In this document: piece by piece, positions 11,172-21,556 of the stretch
Numbering within the stretch: the stretch's first letter is position 1
How the letters are laid out: each line of letters starts with the position of its first letter
Origin: Ypsolopha sequella
Taxonomy: Eukaryota; Arthropoda; Insecta; Lepidoptera; Ypsolophidae
Assembly: GCA_934047225.1 (NCBI GenBank)
Contig: OW203988.1
Coordinates: 6,172,229-6,236,228, forward strand
Direction: 5' to 3'
Length of the DNA stretch: 64,000 nucleotides
Position numbers and translations under genes: made by a program
Notes under the pieces: generated by a model
The model's input: only the letters and a program-made list of their open reading frames with translations
The model's database searches: none
What the model was told of the DNA's origin: nothing

Positions 11172-11626
11172 TACAGGGTGCTTGGAAATTCGACCTATTC
11201 CTTAAAAGGAGTTAGACTAGAGATAATTTCGAACAAATTGAGCCCTATCAACTAGGGGTCGAAAATGAATGGTCTCCGAGTTACGGAGATTTTAAGAATT
11301 TTTTTTAACTTTCAGACTGGTAGCCAAAAACATATAATTTAAAAATAACTACTCCTCTCTCGGCACTTATTTGCTAATTTTCTGATTAATGATAAATGAT
11401 TGATCATTTATAAAAAAATACATGCCCTGAATTCCAATAATCTCAGAAATAAAAGGCCTTAAGTGGAAAGAAGACTTTGTTTATTTTGTAATTTTCGCAA
11501 TATCGACAAGTTTTACTTGGAAAAAATGTATCATTTTCGACCCCTAGTTGATAGGCATTATTTGTTGGAAATGATCTCTAGTATAACTCGTTTTAAGGAA
11601 TAGGTCGAATTTCCAAGCACCCTGTA
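11172..11626. mobile_element. mariner-like foldback MITE, TACAGGGTGC termini
   Basis: The ends TACAGGGTGCTTGGAAATTC and GAATTTCCAAGCACCCTGTA are perfect inverses. Inner arms contain TCGAAAATGAATGG and CATTTTCGACCCCTAG. It has TA flanks and no coding capacity. Confidence 0.9.
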
Positions 11627-11703
11627 TATTTTTGTAAAAATTATGGTTACAGAGACCCTCATTACGAACTATTAAAAACTGTCGTGTACGTTTTGTAGAC
11701 CTG

Positions 11704-11934
11704 CGGGCCTATTGTGTATCTCTAGTTGCCTTCTGGACTGGGTGTCTATCATCAAAAACATAGATATACTATCGAATTCCGATGTCCTAAGGATATTTTC
11801 GCACTTGAAGTGACGACACAGATTGTTAATAGTTCAATACCCACTAAAGGCAATTTTGAAATTTCAGTTTTTAGCTATGTTTTTGATGATAGGCACCTAG
11901 TACAGTTGGCAACTAAAGATACAGAATAGGGGGG
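11704..11934 (+). mobile_element. 231-bp CTG/CAG-duplicating MITE
   Basis: It is flanked by CTG (11701-11703 and 11935-11937). The termini are CGGGCCTATT and AATAGGGGGG, and inner foldback arms contain TATCATCAAAAACATAGATA. The same 231-bp length occurs at 23692-23922 and 30116-30346. A stop-free frame across it begins at TTG, not ATG. Confidence 0.88.
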
Positions 11935-12009
11935 CTGTACGTCATGAATGGGGCGGACTGACAGACATCGATATTACCTAAAAAGATGTCCGTATTTTGA
12001 CGGAACCCC

Positions 12010-12435
12010 TTAAGGCGATACGTAATTTTTAGCGTCCCTGTTACTCCATCCATATGCGAAAAAGCCCTCAGTGCGAGTGGGACGGATTCGTGGAAAAGTA
12101 GTAAAAAGTCGGTTTTTTATTAATATAAAATGTACTAAGCTATTTTGTCAATAAGATTTTCAAGGAGACTTTACAAATACATAATATCCACATTTTGAAT
12201 GCAATTTCACAATGAAATTAGTTAGGATTTCAGAATTACAGGAAAAAATAAAACAATTTAGAGGTATTTTCGGAATTAAATTCTATCAAGAAAATTTCAT
12301 CCAATCGCGTTTTCCTTCAGTGAGAATTTTAATCAAATACTCAATAAACATTTACCCAAAAATGAAATACGTAAAGGGTGTTATAGTGGAGTAAATGGAT
12401 TCGAAAAAAACACATTTTTTTTTGTTTCGCCTTAA
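12010..12435 (-). mobile_element. TTAA MITE family 1
   Basis: TTAA at 12010 and 12432, with ends GGCGATACG and CGCC. The interior (AGTGCGAGTGGGACGG, TATTAATATAAAATGTACT) is the inverse of 36813-37237. Confidence 0.85.
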
Positions 12436-12844
12436 TAAGGCAAATCGCAAGTACCGCAATCTCGAAAGACATAGAATTTTCAAGTTGGTTCCTACAGCTG
12501 GTGACCAAGAAAGCCACAATTAAGGTATGCTTTTACTGAGATGTTAATTTAGTAAATAATTAAAAAATATATATGTTATACTACAGAATATGTGCATTGA
12601 TTAGAATTTTAAATTTGTATCTATAATTTACCAAACTAAATACCAAAACAGTGTCCAATTTAATTCTAAGGTCCGATTGAATTAATTAAGTATGCAAAGA
12701 AACAAATTGAAACTTGGTCAAATTGACGATATTATAACAACAAATGAGTTGCTTTGATTATTTTTGAAGTTTTTTTTTTAATAGCTTATTCAATTATTTT
12801 TACGCGCCTATTTTGCGCTGTCTTATTTTACCCAGCAACGTAAT

Positions 12845-12935
12845 GCAGTGCGCGCAGATATGAACGTTATTTAAATATAGTTTCTGTCGATATTTGTACC
12901 GACACAGGTCGACTCAAGGTCGTTGGCGACTACAA
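12845..12935 (+). repeat. Terminal fragment of a subfamily of TTAA MITE family 2
   Basis: ATATGAACGTTATTT through TCGATATTTGTACCGACAC to GACTCAAGGTCGTTGGCGAC resembles the right half of family 2 but has a different end. The same variant is inverted at 45990-46155. Confidence 0.7.
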
Positions 12936-12940
12936 CAACC

Positions 12941-13577
12941 TTAAGGCGATTGGTGTCGCCAAATTAGCAGCTCGATGTGTGTCAAATGACATTGAAACAT
13001 AACATAACATTCATATCAGCGCGAATTGCATAGTGGCTGTTACGACGCTCAATGCGTCCTTGATAGGTCGAAATAGGAGAAAATAATACTTTTCACATGG
13101 ACGTAATTTTTCGATTGAATATATATATGTTATGTTTATAGCTATCAAGTTTATCTATTTATCAAAGCATAAATGAATCAAATCGACCAAGCCGCTTAGG
13201 AGCAGTAGGGAATTCAGGCCAAAAAACACCATTCGGTTGATAATTTATACTGTAAGGTGTGACTCCTTGATGGAACTTCATTCTAACACTAATCAAAGTC
13301 TTCTTGTACGAGTTCCACTATTTTATTTCCTTAATTATTGCGACTAGTTTCGTCTATTTGACATCGTCGGGCTGATTGGATTCCATGTCAAATAGACGAA
13401 ACCATTCGGTTGATTTTTTTTTTCATAAAGAAGTTTTGGGGGTATGAAAAACAAAAATGTTGCATATGTTCTCTTAAAGTTGATAATTCATATATATCTT
13501 TTTCAACATTTTTGGTTCGGCCATAAACGTGGAGTAGGATTTAGAAAGTACCCACTTGGCGATACTAAGCCCCTTAA
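12941..13577 (-). mobile_element. TTAA MITE family 2, interrupted by a short insertion
   Basis: TTAA at 12941 and 13574. It reads inverse to 21557-22029, and subtracting the insertion 13242-13400 restores the normal length of about 473 bp. Confidence 0.88.
13242..13400 (+). mobile_element. 159-bp insertion with 13-14-bp target duplication
   Basis: ACCATTCGGTTGA occurs on both sides (from 13228 and from 13401) but once in uninterrupted copies. The first 100 bp match 5490-5592. The 3' part is a 16-bp-arm hairpin (TTCGTCTATTTGACAT / ATGTCAAATAGACGAA). The duplication length suits target-primed retrotransposition. Confidence 0.82.
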
Positions 13578-13757
13578 TGCATCTTTAACCGAGGTGCTAA
13601 CGGTCGCTACCTCGGGTGCTAAGTACGGAACCGGAGGTTGAGTGACACGGTCAGCTCGAAGAAAGTTGACCGAAGCTTTCGCGGCAACGGCCATATCCCC
13701 AACGTATGTTCTAGAAAACCTAGATATGGAACATTTTCCAAATACGAGAAAAAACAC

Positions 13758-13923
13758 TAAAGCAGATACTAAAGGCTTTACTTTCAGTTTTAAGTGCTGT
13801 CAAAACTAAACATTCTTCATGGCAAAATGGTACTTAAGTGGTAGTAACAGAAGCTAAATTACTTTGGAAAATTTTAAGTTTTGATAGCACGTAAACTAAA
13901 ATTGAAGCCTTCAGAATTTGCTT
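13758..13923. mobile_element. Foldback MITE, AAGCCTT...GTGCTGTC family
   Basis: Arms TTTCAGTTTTAAGTGCTGTC and GATAGCACGTAAACTAAAAT pair, with AAAGGCTTTA / TTGAAGCCTT outside. A close copy lies at 58337-58503. Confidence 0.82.
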
Positions 13924-13964
13924 TACTGTATTTTTAAAACTTAGGGCCTGTTTCACCAAAATAT

Positions 13965-14452
13965 AAGTAAAAAAATCGGTCAAGTGCGAGTAGGACCCGT
14001 GTCTTGAAGGTTCCTTACAATTAAAACAAGTTTGAAAAGAAATTTATTGAAAAAGACGTTACTTTGCGGAAGTCCATCATGAATTTGTGGATATATTAAT
14101 AATTTGCAATATTCCGCTAAACATATATTCCGCTAAGACTTAAATGATTTAAAAAAAAATACAAAAACGCATGGGTACGGTGTGCAAAAAAAGCATCATT
14201 AAGAATATTTATGAAACCACAGATAATATAATACATGAAACGTATGTTGCGAGGAGCGTGACACGATGGTTTTGCGATTAAACAGTACGTCACGCTCCTT
14301 GCACTTGTGATTTAACTAGTGGGGGCGTCGCGCGCGATTAAACACTGTGCTACGGGCCCTGGTGCGTATATTTACGCACATACCGAGCGGCCGTAGCTAA
14401 TTATTTCAAGGCCACTGTCAAGACAAAATACTGCTTAATTTAATATACTGTG
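13965..14452. other. Repeat fragment then unassigned sequence
   Basis: Bases 13972-14035 are a degenerate head of the GCCAAGTGCGAGT repeat. A small inverted repeat (GAGGAGCGTGAC / GTCACGCTCC) spans 14250-14300. The remainder is unassigned. Confidence 0.4.
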
Positions 14453-15023
14453 TCATGGTTAGGGTTGCCAATTGTCCTCCGTTTTCAAATTTTGCACTTA
14501 CCATGCCGACACCTTTTAGTTAGCCCACACGGCACGGTTCATTCTCCTATTTCTCTCGCGTGGAGTTGCGGTATCGCTGTCACATTCACCCATTGTACTT
14601 GCGCTGCACGCATAACTACGCATATTACACTGGCAAGACATACAAATATCATCTTGAATAGGGGTTCTGATAAATATCTAACAAACAAAACATAAAAATA
14701 TATTTATATATTTATTCTTGTTGCACACAGAAAACTTAATTCTAAATTATATAATAAAAGTTATGTACAATGGCGTGCTTATCTCAATAATGAGATTTCT
14801 TCCAGCAAACCAAGGGTGATAAGGATATTTGAAATAAATAAGATATTCATATTGTGCACGATAATATTTATACAGAAACAAGATTAAATTAATAGTAGAT
14901 ACCTAATTAGTTAAAAATAATAACAAACTACATAAAATTTACATGCCTACATAGTATAAATAAATATAACAATACATATTCAGTAAATAAATACACAATA
15001 AATGATATATATACATAATACAC

Positions 15024-17975
15024 CTACACGATAAGTTGTCGAAGATAGTGCTCTTTTATTTTCCTTTTGAATACACCAATGGAGGGGCTATCCCTGATAG
15101 TGTGAGGAAGGGAGTTCCACAGTTTGATGGACTTAACAGTGAAAGAGTTTCCATACGCCCCGGTGTTATGAGAAGGTGTTTTTAAAAGTGAGACTGTATG
15201 AGACCTGACTTGCTTGTCTCTAAGGAAAATATACTCATAACGATCGCGGAGGTATGGAGGAGAAGTGGGACTCTTTAAAATGTTGAAAAGGCAACAGAGG
15301 ATATGAACATACTGAAGCTGTTTAATGGGAAGCCATTTTAATTGTTCACGGTACTGAGATACATGATCATATTTTCTTAGTCCATAGATAAACCTGATTC
15401 CCAGATTTTGTAAACGTTCAAGTTTACCAAGCAGCTCCTGACTGGCATCTAAAAAACAGACATCAGCGTAGTTGATGATCGGCAAAAGTAGAGATTGTGC
15501 GAGAGTAACTTTAGTTTCAAAGGGGAGAAATTTCTGGAGACGCTTAAGAGAATGAAATGTGGCAAAGACTTTCCTGCTGACCTCATTAATATGCGCAGCC
15601 CACGTCAGATTACAATCAAATATGACACCCAAATTTTTTGCAGATTTAGTGTAGGCAATAGGGATATCGTTATAAACTACTTGTGGAATTACCGTTTGAT
15701 TGAGAAGGCTAGTCATATATCTGCTACCCAAAATAATGGCTTGAGATTTTTTGGGATTAACCAAAAGTCCGAATGCCTCCGCCCACCTGTGAATGTTTGA
15801 AAGATCGCTGTTCATTTCTGAGACAGCAATATTTGCCTCAGTTACGTCAAAGTGGCGGTAGAGTTGTAAATCGTCTGCGTAAAGATGGTAGTTCGAAGAA
15901 AGAACATTGGAAACAGAATTTATAAAAATTGAAAAAAGGAGAGGAGAGAGGACACCACCTTGAGGTACGCCAGCAGTTAGTTGGCACCACTCCGAGGAAA
16001 CCTCGTCCGAGCGTATGCACTGCAGGCGACCCCTTAAATAAGTATCAAACCATTCTGTGACAAGAGGAGATACGTTAAGAGAGCTAAGAATGCTAAGGAG
16101 TACATCGAAGTCTACACAGTTAAATGCACTACTGAAATCCAATAGTGTGAGTATAGTCAGTTTCTTATTGTCAATAGCTAATCTTATATCATCGGAGACT
16201 TTCAGGAGTGCCGTGACGGTGCTATGCCCTGGGCGAAATCCAGATTGAAAGTGATTGAGTAAACTATTTTTAGATAGGAAATACGAAAGTTGGTTGTGGA
16301 CTAAAGACTCAAGAACTTTAGAAAGGATAGGAAGAATGGAAATTGGACGATACTCAGAAAACGATGAAGGGTTTGTAGTCTTTGGAAGAGGGATGACATG
16401 TGCATTTTTCCAGGCTGTGGGGAATGAGCTGGTGACAAGGGAGCAGTTGATAACGTCAGCTAGGACAGGTAAAAGTTCATCTAGTATAAGATGCAGCATT
16501 TGAGAGCAAATTTTGTCATCACCCACAGCCTTTGAAGTAATAGAAAGAATTGCTCTCTTAACGTCACACTCAGAAACAGTCTTGAAGGTAAAATGATCGC
16601 AGTCGGGTTTGGGCTTATTACGAAGGTTTAGGAGAGTTTTGTTTTTTAATTTGTCTTCTAAGGAGACAGGCGGTTTAGAAAAATGCTGATTAAGTGCATT
16701 CAAATCAATAGTCCCTGGATGGGTTTCGGATGATTTGCCAATTCCGAGCGTTTTTAAGAATTTCCAGACCTGAGCAGGGCTGTAATTATTGACAGATTTG
16801 TGAATATGGTGCCTCTTTGCGTTTCTACACATCTTTGTACAGCGATTCCGCAACTGTTTGTAATTTTCAAAATTAATTTCACTAGGACATTTTTTATAAT
16901 TACGCTTGGCCTTGTCTCGCAACGCCATAGCATCTCGTATGTTCTGTGTGAGCCATGGAGCTGGCAGATGCTTGACTTTAATTCTTTTAATTGGTGCGTG
17001 TTTGTCAAATAAAGAAATAAGTATTTGATTAAAGTTATGCACCTTGGCATCTACTGTTTGAGAACATAAAACAGGAGTCCAGTCTATGGCCAATGCCTCC
17101 GCTCTAAGCGCCTCCAGATCTATCCCTTTGAAACTCCGCAGAAGAAGAAACTTGGGCTTATGTTTGGGGGGGCGTACTTTATACGAAAGGAAAATTAAAT
17201 CATGATATGAGAAAGGAGATGTGAACTGACCATGAGTGGCTACTTTTGGGGGATTAGAGACAATAATTAAATCAAGAAGAGATGGGACACAGCGGGGCTT
17301 ATAATGAGTTGCAGACAAAGGAAGTATTTTCATATTTAATGAGGAAACAATGGAATTAAGTTGCTTGGAGCGATGATCGTTTTTCAATAGACACGTATTG
17401 AAATCACCAAGAACAATGACGTCATCATATAGAGGACTTAACTCATCAAGCAGAGATTCAAAATTAGCAAAGTAGTCAATCTTGAGGGAGGGACTGTATA
17501 AGACACCCAGAAGTACCTTAGTGTGATGGAGATATAACTCAATAAACAGATATTCAGCTGACTTAGTGTATGGATTAGGAGATTGCTTGACAACCTTACA
17601 AGGAATGTCTGCACGAAGGTAGATCGCAACACCTCCCCAGCCTTTACCGATCCTGTCATTTCGAATTAATCTAAATCCAGGTAAGCTATACATGGTGGAC
17701 GGTAGTGTAGGCTTCAATACGGTTTCGGAAACGAACACTGCATCCACACGCACATTGCTAAACGCTGCTAACATATCTGGGTAGTGAGCATGTATACTTT
17801 CGGCATTAATGTGTACGATATTAAGATTATGTTTATAATTACTACTATCAAAAACAGAAAATAAGCGATCACGTAACGAAACACCGCTATCAGAGTCATC
17901 ATCGCTATTCGCACTGGTGTATTCTTCGGACGAAGAGCATGAAAAGAAAGTATCATCAAAATGTGGTATACTCAT
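15024..17975 (-). CDS. LINE ORF2: endonuclease and reverse transcriptase
   Basis: A 983-residue uninterrupted protein that nicks target DNA and reverse-transcribes its own RNA. The first 45 residues are acidic and serine-rich. The APE-type endonuclease (about 50-265) shows HINAES (N58), VSET (E84), LGDFNTC (D191, N193), SLLDLIIV (D235) and SYHD (H258, D259), so its catalytic set looks complete. The reverse transcriptase (about 470-780) shows YRPISILP, GFRPGHSTVTALL, LLDFSSAFN with the catalytic D613, GVPQGGVLSPLLF and YADD at 699-702, followed by LGVIFD. The C-terminal region with FTVKSIKLWNSLP is typical of Jockey/CR1/L2-group ORF2s. The ATG at 17975 follows an AT-rich spacer. No disabling mutation is seen, so it may be young. 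Confidence 0.95.
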   Translation of the reverse strand: MSIPHFDDTFFSCSSSEEYTSANSDDDSDSGVSLRDRLFSVFDSSNYKHNLNIVHINAESIHAHYPDMLAAFSNVRVDAVFVSETVLKPTLPSTMYSLPGFRLIRNDRIGKGWGGVAIYLRADIPCKVVKQSPNPYTKSAEYLFIELYLHHTKVLLGVLYSPSLKIDYFANFESLLDELSPLYDDVIVLGDFNTCLLKNDHRSKQLNSIVSSLNMKILPLSATHYKPRCVPSLLDLIIVSNPPKVATHGQFTSPFSYHDLIFLSYKVRPPKHKPKFLLLRSFKGIDLEALRAEALAIDWTPVLCSQTVDAKVHNFNQILISLFDKHAPIKRIKVKHLPAPWLTQNIRDAMALRDKAKRNYKKCPSEINFENYKQLRNRCTKMCRNAKRHHIHKSVNNYSPAQVWKFLKTLGIGKSSETHPGTIDLNALNQHFSKPPVSLEDKLKNKTLLNLRNKPKPDCDHFTFKTVSECDVKRAILSITSKAVGDDKICSQMLHLILDELLPVLADVINCSLVTSSFPTAWKNAHVIPLPKTTNPSSFSEYRPISILPILSKVLESLVHNQLSYFLSKNSLLNHFQSGFRPGHSTVTALLKVSDDIRLAIDNKKLTILTLLDFSSAFNCVDFDVLLSILSSLNVSPLVTEWFDTYLRGRLQCIRSDEVSSEWCQLTAGVPQGGVLSPLLFSIFINSVSNVLSSNYHLYADDLQLYRHFDVTEANIAVSEMNSDLSNIHRWAEAFGLLVNPKKSQAIILGSRYMTSLLNQTVIPQVVYNDIPIAYTKSAKNLGVIFDCNLTWAAHINEVSRKVFATFHSLKRLQKFLPFETKVTLAQSLLLPIINYADVCFLDASQELLGKLERLQNLGIRFIYGLRKYDHVSQYREQLKWLPIKQLQYVHILCCLFNILKSPTSPPYLRDRYEYIFLRDKQVRSHTVSLLKTPSHNTGAYGNSFTVKSIKLWNSLPHTIRDSPSIGVFKRKIKEHYLRQLIV

Positions 17976-18726
17976 AATATCAAATAATACTTAATAAATA
18001 ATTATAATATTATAAATATAATGTAAAAATAAATATATACTAAAATAAACTAGAATAAGTACTTAGTAAAAAAAAAAAAAAAAAATTTATATTTAGCTCG
18101 ACCCCTTCTACATTAGGACTGCGGGAAGAAAACTCTAAAATATCTACATGCTTAAATTAACAGAAAACTATTAAACACTTAACATTTTCAAGCAAAAAAA
18201 ATTATAACTAATAATAAAATTAAAAAGTAAAATAAACAATTTAAAAACAGAACAAGCTAATATTTGTATCTTCATACACGAAAAACAAAAAACAAAGAAT
18301 ATAAAGGCCTGTTAAAATGTCGTGGTAATGTTCAGATTTGGTTTATTGGTCTGAGAGATTTGGGATAAATTATTGAACGCAGGCGGCGAAGTGCAGAATG
18401 CAAACTTCTGTTTAACCAAATCGGAACAGAGCCAACATCCCAATCCCAAACAAACTTCGTAAATGTCAATCAACTAACTCAGCTCAGCTGTCAAGTCACA
18501 AATTTTTTATGAGTAGGAAATGAATGCACAAAATTTGAAGTGATTTTGATAATATAATAATACCCACCTCAAACTGTAGGTAGAGTGGACTTTGGAACAG
18601 TACATCGGATAGTCCTGACAAATTAAAGTGACCATGTGGCGCGCCCCAAAATCTAAACAAAACAAGCAAATCAAGTGTCCACTCAGATGATTACTGATAA
18701 GTCTGATTATGGATGGAGAGTAGCTT

Positions 18727-19479
18727 CTATTTGGTTGAAGCAGCTGCAGCTGCTCCTCGCCTAGTGGATTGTTTTTTTGGCTTTTCTGGGTTCTGAGATA
18801 TGTCTGTCGAAGGAAACTTTTTCATAAGAATTGCCAGCTCAGCCATCCGCTCCACCTTGTGCCGAGTCTTGTCCGGTAGCAGCAACACTATCCTTCCTTC
18901 TGATGTCCAACACTTATTCAAACCAAAGTGTTTGCGGGCAGCTATAAATGTATCTTGTCGAGCTTTGGTTAGGAACTCTGAGACTGTAACTCCAGTTCCC
19001 TTGAGTCCCGTTTTGGAGTTCCACACAGCAGCACGTGAAGAAAAGACTGAGAAACGCACCAATAGAGGTCTGGTTTTGGAAGTTTTACTGCCGAGACGAT
19101 GACATACAGCTATCTCCTTGGTACATTGATCTGTCAACTTCATTTGGTCAGTTATTACTTTTGAGACTTTCGCTATAGGATCTTCATCTTTAGTTTCAGG
19201 AATGCCATGGAATAAGAGGACCTTTCTTCTTGACACCATCTCATGCCGATCTAGGCCAAGGGCTAGTAGCTCAACTTGTGATCTTAGCATGGACAGTGAT
19301 TCACACACAAATGTTTTAAATTGTGCAAACTCACCGGCCAGTGCAGATAAATTTTGAGGAGCTTTTGTGGCAGTGCCAGGAGCAGCATTGTGTAGATTCT
19401 TCTCATAGTCACTCATCCTCTCAAGAAACATAGCCGCCATATCCTCCATGCTCTTGGATAGCTGGGTGTAGGGGTCCAT
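18727..19479 (-). CDS. LINE ORF1: coiled-coil RNA-binding protein
   Basis: A roughly 250-residue protein from the ATG at 19479 (MDPYTQLSKSMEDMAAMF). It would coat element RNA and act as a chaperone, as ORF1 proteins of L1-like LINEs do. Residues of about 5-90 look like a coiled coil (heptad Leu/Met/Phe). A conserved ORF1 core follows: SRRKVLLFHGIPE, CHRLG, RPLLVRFSVFSSRAAVW, then GTGVTVSEFLTKARQDTF and a second basic segment. The tail is rich in Lys, Arg and Ala (KKQSTRRGAAAAAS). No zinc knuckle is present. The frame extends upstream of the ATG, but without another ATG. It lies 5' of ORF2 in the same orientation. Confidence 0.85.
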   Translation of the reverse strand: MDPYTQLSKSMEDMAAMFLERMSDYEKNLHNAAPGTATKAPQNLSALAGEFAQFKTFVCESLSMLRSQVELLALGLDRHEMVSRRKVLLFHGIPETKDEDPIAKVSKVITDQMKLTDQCTKEIAVCHRLGSKTSKTRPLLVRFSVFSSRAAVWNSKTGLKGTGVTVSEFLTKARQDTFIAARKHFGLNKCWTSEGRIVLLLPDKTRHKVERMAELAILMKKFPSTDISQNPEKPKKQSTRRGAAAAASTK

Positions 19480-19666
19480 TTCACACTCAGGTTTTGTATA
19501 CAACTTCCACTAGTAATTCTTGAAGAAATTTTATCTGTCCAGGTGTAGAAGGGGTCTATTAATGAATTCCACTAATTATAACATATAAAAAACAGCAACA
19601 AATAATTAAAAATTAAAAAAATAATATGGAGCTCTATTTTCATGTGTGGCACATATGACTACCCAC

Positions 19667-19668
<2 letters not shown>

Positions 19669-19710
<42 letters not shown>
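19669..19710. repeat. A42 homopolymer
   Basis: 42 consecutive A on the plus strand. It lies at the 5' side of the minus-strand LINE, so it is not that LINE's tail; it may be the tail of a different, plus-strand insertion or a slippage product. Confidence 0.95.
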
Positions 19711-19713
<3 letters not shown>

Positions 19714-20223
19714 TTGTATCGTTTAAGTATGTTCTCCCATTTTTTTCTGAAGACCTCCTTTTTTTGCTTAGTAGCACTGATTTGTTCTCCTTTTTAATTT
19801 TTCCATCTGGCAACCATATCATGGTTGACGCATAAAATATCTACTTTTAAGTTTTATACATAGGTATATTTACTGAAAATGACGTCTTTATACTCGATGC
19901 AAAGCGAACAGATTACAGATGTCTCGCTCCCGCTTGGGTGCGTGCGTCATGTGTGTGAGCGGGCGCGTGCTTCAGAAACGTACACAACAACTACAACCAA
20001 GGGGTTGTTCACGAATTACGTAACGCAAAATTCTCAAATTTTAGCCCCCCCCCCTCCTCTCAAGTAACAGTAACGTAACGCTTGGCTGGGACCTCTCCCA
20101 CCCCTCCATTCCGTCCTTGGCTATGCTAAAATCGTGAGGTAACGCAAATCTCAACCACCCTCCCCCTCCCACCACGTACCAGGACCGTAACGCCTGGCCA
20201 CCACCCCGCCTCCCTCCAAATTC

Positions 20224-20582
20224 ATCCATCCATTCATCAGCCTAGTTCGTCCACTGCTGGACATAAGCCTTTCCAGGACTTTGCCACTCCCGGCGATCAT
20301 CCTGGAAGAATTACCCATACTCACACACGCTGGGCAGGCGGATTGGTGAGCGCGATGCTGGAACCCTCGCACCAGTGACGCCGCTGCTCGTCACCAGTCT
20401 GTTCCATATACGGCCCGGCTATTAGGGATGGATATACCTCCATCCATCGGTCTCAGGCATGGTGGGCCTCCTGGTTATTTGCCTGTGAGCTGTCCTCTTA
20501 CTCTCCCTTGAATTACTTCGAGGGGGTCTCCAAGTAAGATGGTGGTACCTCTACAGTCGAGCCCGGCACCAGCTCTACCACC
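20224..20582 (-). mobile_element. 357-bp RTE-tailed element, copy 2
   Basis: Inverse of 3062-3418: it begins (plus) with a CCATCC repeat and AGTTCGTCCACTGCTGGACA and ends CAGCTCTACCACC. Confidence 0.88.
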
Positions 20583-20613
20583 TGTATACCTGTATCCAAT
20601 CCAATCTAATCCA

Positions 20614-20850
20614 TCAGCCAATATCGGTCCATTGCTGGACATAGGCCTCTCCAAGGGCACGCCACATTTTTCTATCCTCGGCCATCCTCATCCAGCCACT
20701 ACCGGCAATCTTTTTTAGATCGTCAGTCCAGCGAGCTGGCGGGCGTCCTACACTGCATCTGCCGGTTCGTGGTCTCCACTCGAGAACCTTTCTACCCCAT
20801 CGGTTATCGGTTCTTCGGCTGATGTGGCCAGCCCACTGCCACTTCAGCTT
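20614..20850 (-). pseudogene. RTE-clade LINE reverse-transcriptase C-terminus
   Basis: A 78-codon open stretch ending in TGA reads KLKWQWAGHISRR, then RKVLEWRPRTGR, SVGRPPARWTDDL, and ends with RALGEAYVQQWTDIG. This is the signature C-terminal segment of RTE-clade LINE polymerases. No upstream catalytic domain remains, as is usual for 5'-truncated copies. It was joined downstream to the RTE-tailed element 20224-20582, whose end is homologous. Confidence 0.88.
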
Positions 20851-20989
20851 GCTTATCTTAGAGGCTATATCGATATCTTAGAGGCTCTGCGATCACCAAC
20901 CCGCCTGCTCAGCGTGGCAGCAACCTCCATGAGTATACCTGTGTACCACCTCCAAATTGCGCTACGTAATATGTGAAAGACCCCCAAGC

Positions 20990-21556
20990 CTGAACCGCCA
21001 ACGTTAGATAAACCAACTGAACAAATAAATACGAACAACGTAAATATGATGACGTTATTTTTACTGGGGCACCGTGAATTGTTCGTAATCACGTTTGAAA
21101 TCAAAGAAAGAACTCTAACAAATGTAGATTATGCGCATATTTACTATAGGTCTACGTACGCGTCGAACTTGTTTCCTGTTCATTTTTATTGGTCTACTTT
21201 TTTTCTTCTATACCTACTGTGACATGTCCATCACAATCACATTTAGGCCAATGGTAAAGACTTTATTAGCTCTCTATAGAGGGGATTATATGTTGGCTCA
21301 TTTGCCTATTTGTCTTGGACGGTCAAGTTTATTTAAAATACTTGTCTATTTACACCAGGTATTTGCGCAAATTAGTTACTAGTTATTAGTTGTATAGGCA
21401 AATGTCAGCAAGTCACCAGACCGCATTCCAAAATAAACTTATTTAATGTGCATCCACAGTCATTTCTAGTAGGTCAGAAGACATTGGGTTATATGGGAAA
21501 ATAGGTTAACGTCGTCGCCCATTAAACTGACCCTCATAACTTGTTTAACGGAGAAT
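20990..21556. other. Unassigned interval
   Basis: AT-rich sequence with scattered short frames and no motif recognised. Confidence 0.35.

Larger units (their letters stand above)
14690..19668 (-). mobile_element. Apparently complete LINE, two intact ORFs
   Basis: The minus-strand order is 5' region, ORF1 (19479-18727), a long spacer of about 750 bp with a T18 run (18068-18085), ORF2 (17975-15024) and a 330-bp 3' region with AATAAA and an AT-rich end near 14690. Both frames are uninterrupted. Exact ends and target duplication could not be fixed; the 3' end has no long A tail. ORF content fits the Jockey/CR1/L2 assemblage, possibly Daphne-like. Confidence 0.8.
14461..19818. mobile_element. hAT-like element split by a LINE
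   Basis: TCATGGTT flanks both ends (14453-14460 and 19819-19826). The left end AGGGTTGCCAATTGTCCTCC and the right end GGCAACCATA are inverted, with inner GTCCTCC / GGAG echoes. Only about 230 bp (left) and 100-150 bp (right) belong to the hAT-like element; the rest is the inserted LINE. No hAT transposase is visible. Confidence 0.72.
20000..20989. mobile_element. DNA-transposon-like element with GGGGTTGTTCACGAATTACG termini, filled by RTE sequences
   Basis: The left end AAGGGGTTGTTCACGAATTA and right end GCGCTACGTAATATGTGAAA are inverted over about 28 bp. Between them are C-rich low-complexity DNA (20046-20220), an RTE-tailed element (20224-20582) and an RTE relic (20590-20875). No target duplication was confirmed. 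Confidence 0.65.

Noticed and set aside
11726..11929. 67-codon frame conserved in three MITE copies (also 23714-23917 and 30138-30341)
   Set aside because: It begins at TTG, spans foldback arms of a non-coding MITE, and follows from copies being recent duplicates of one sequence.
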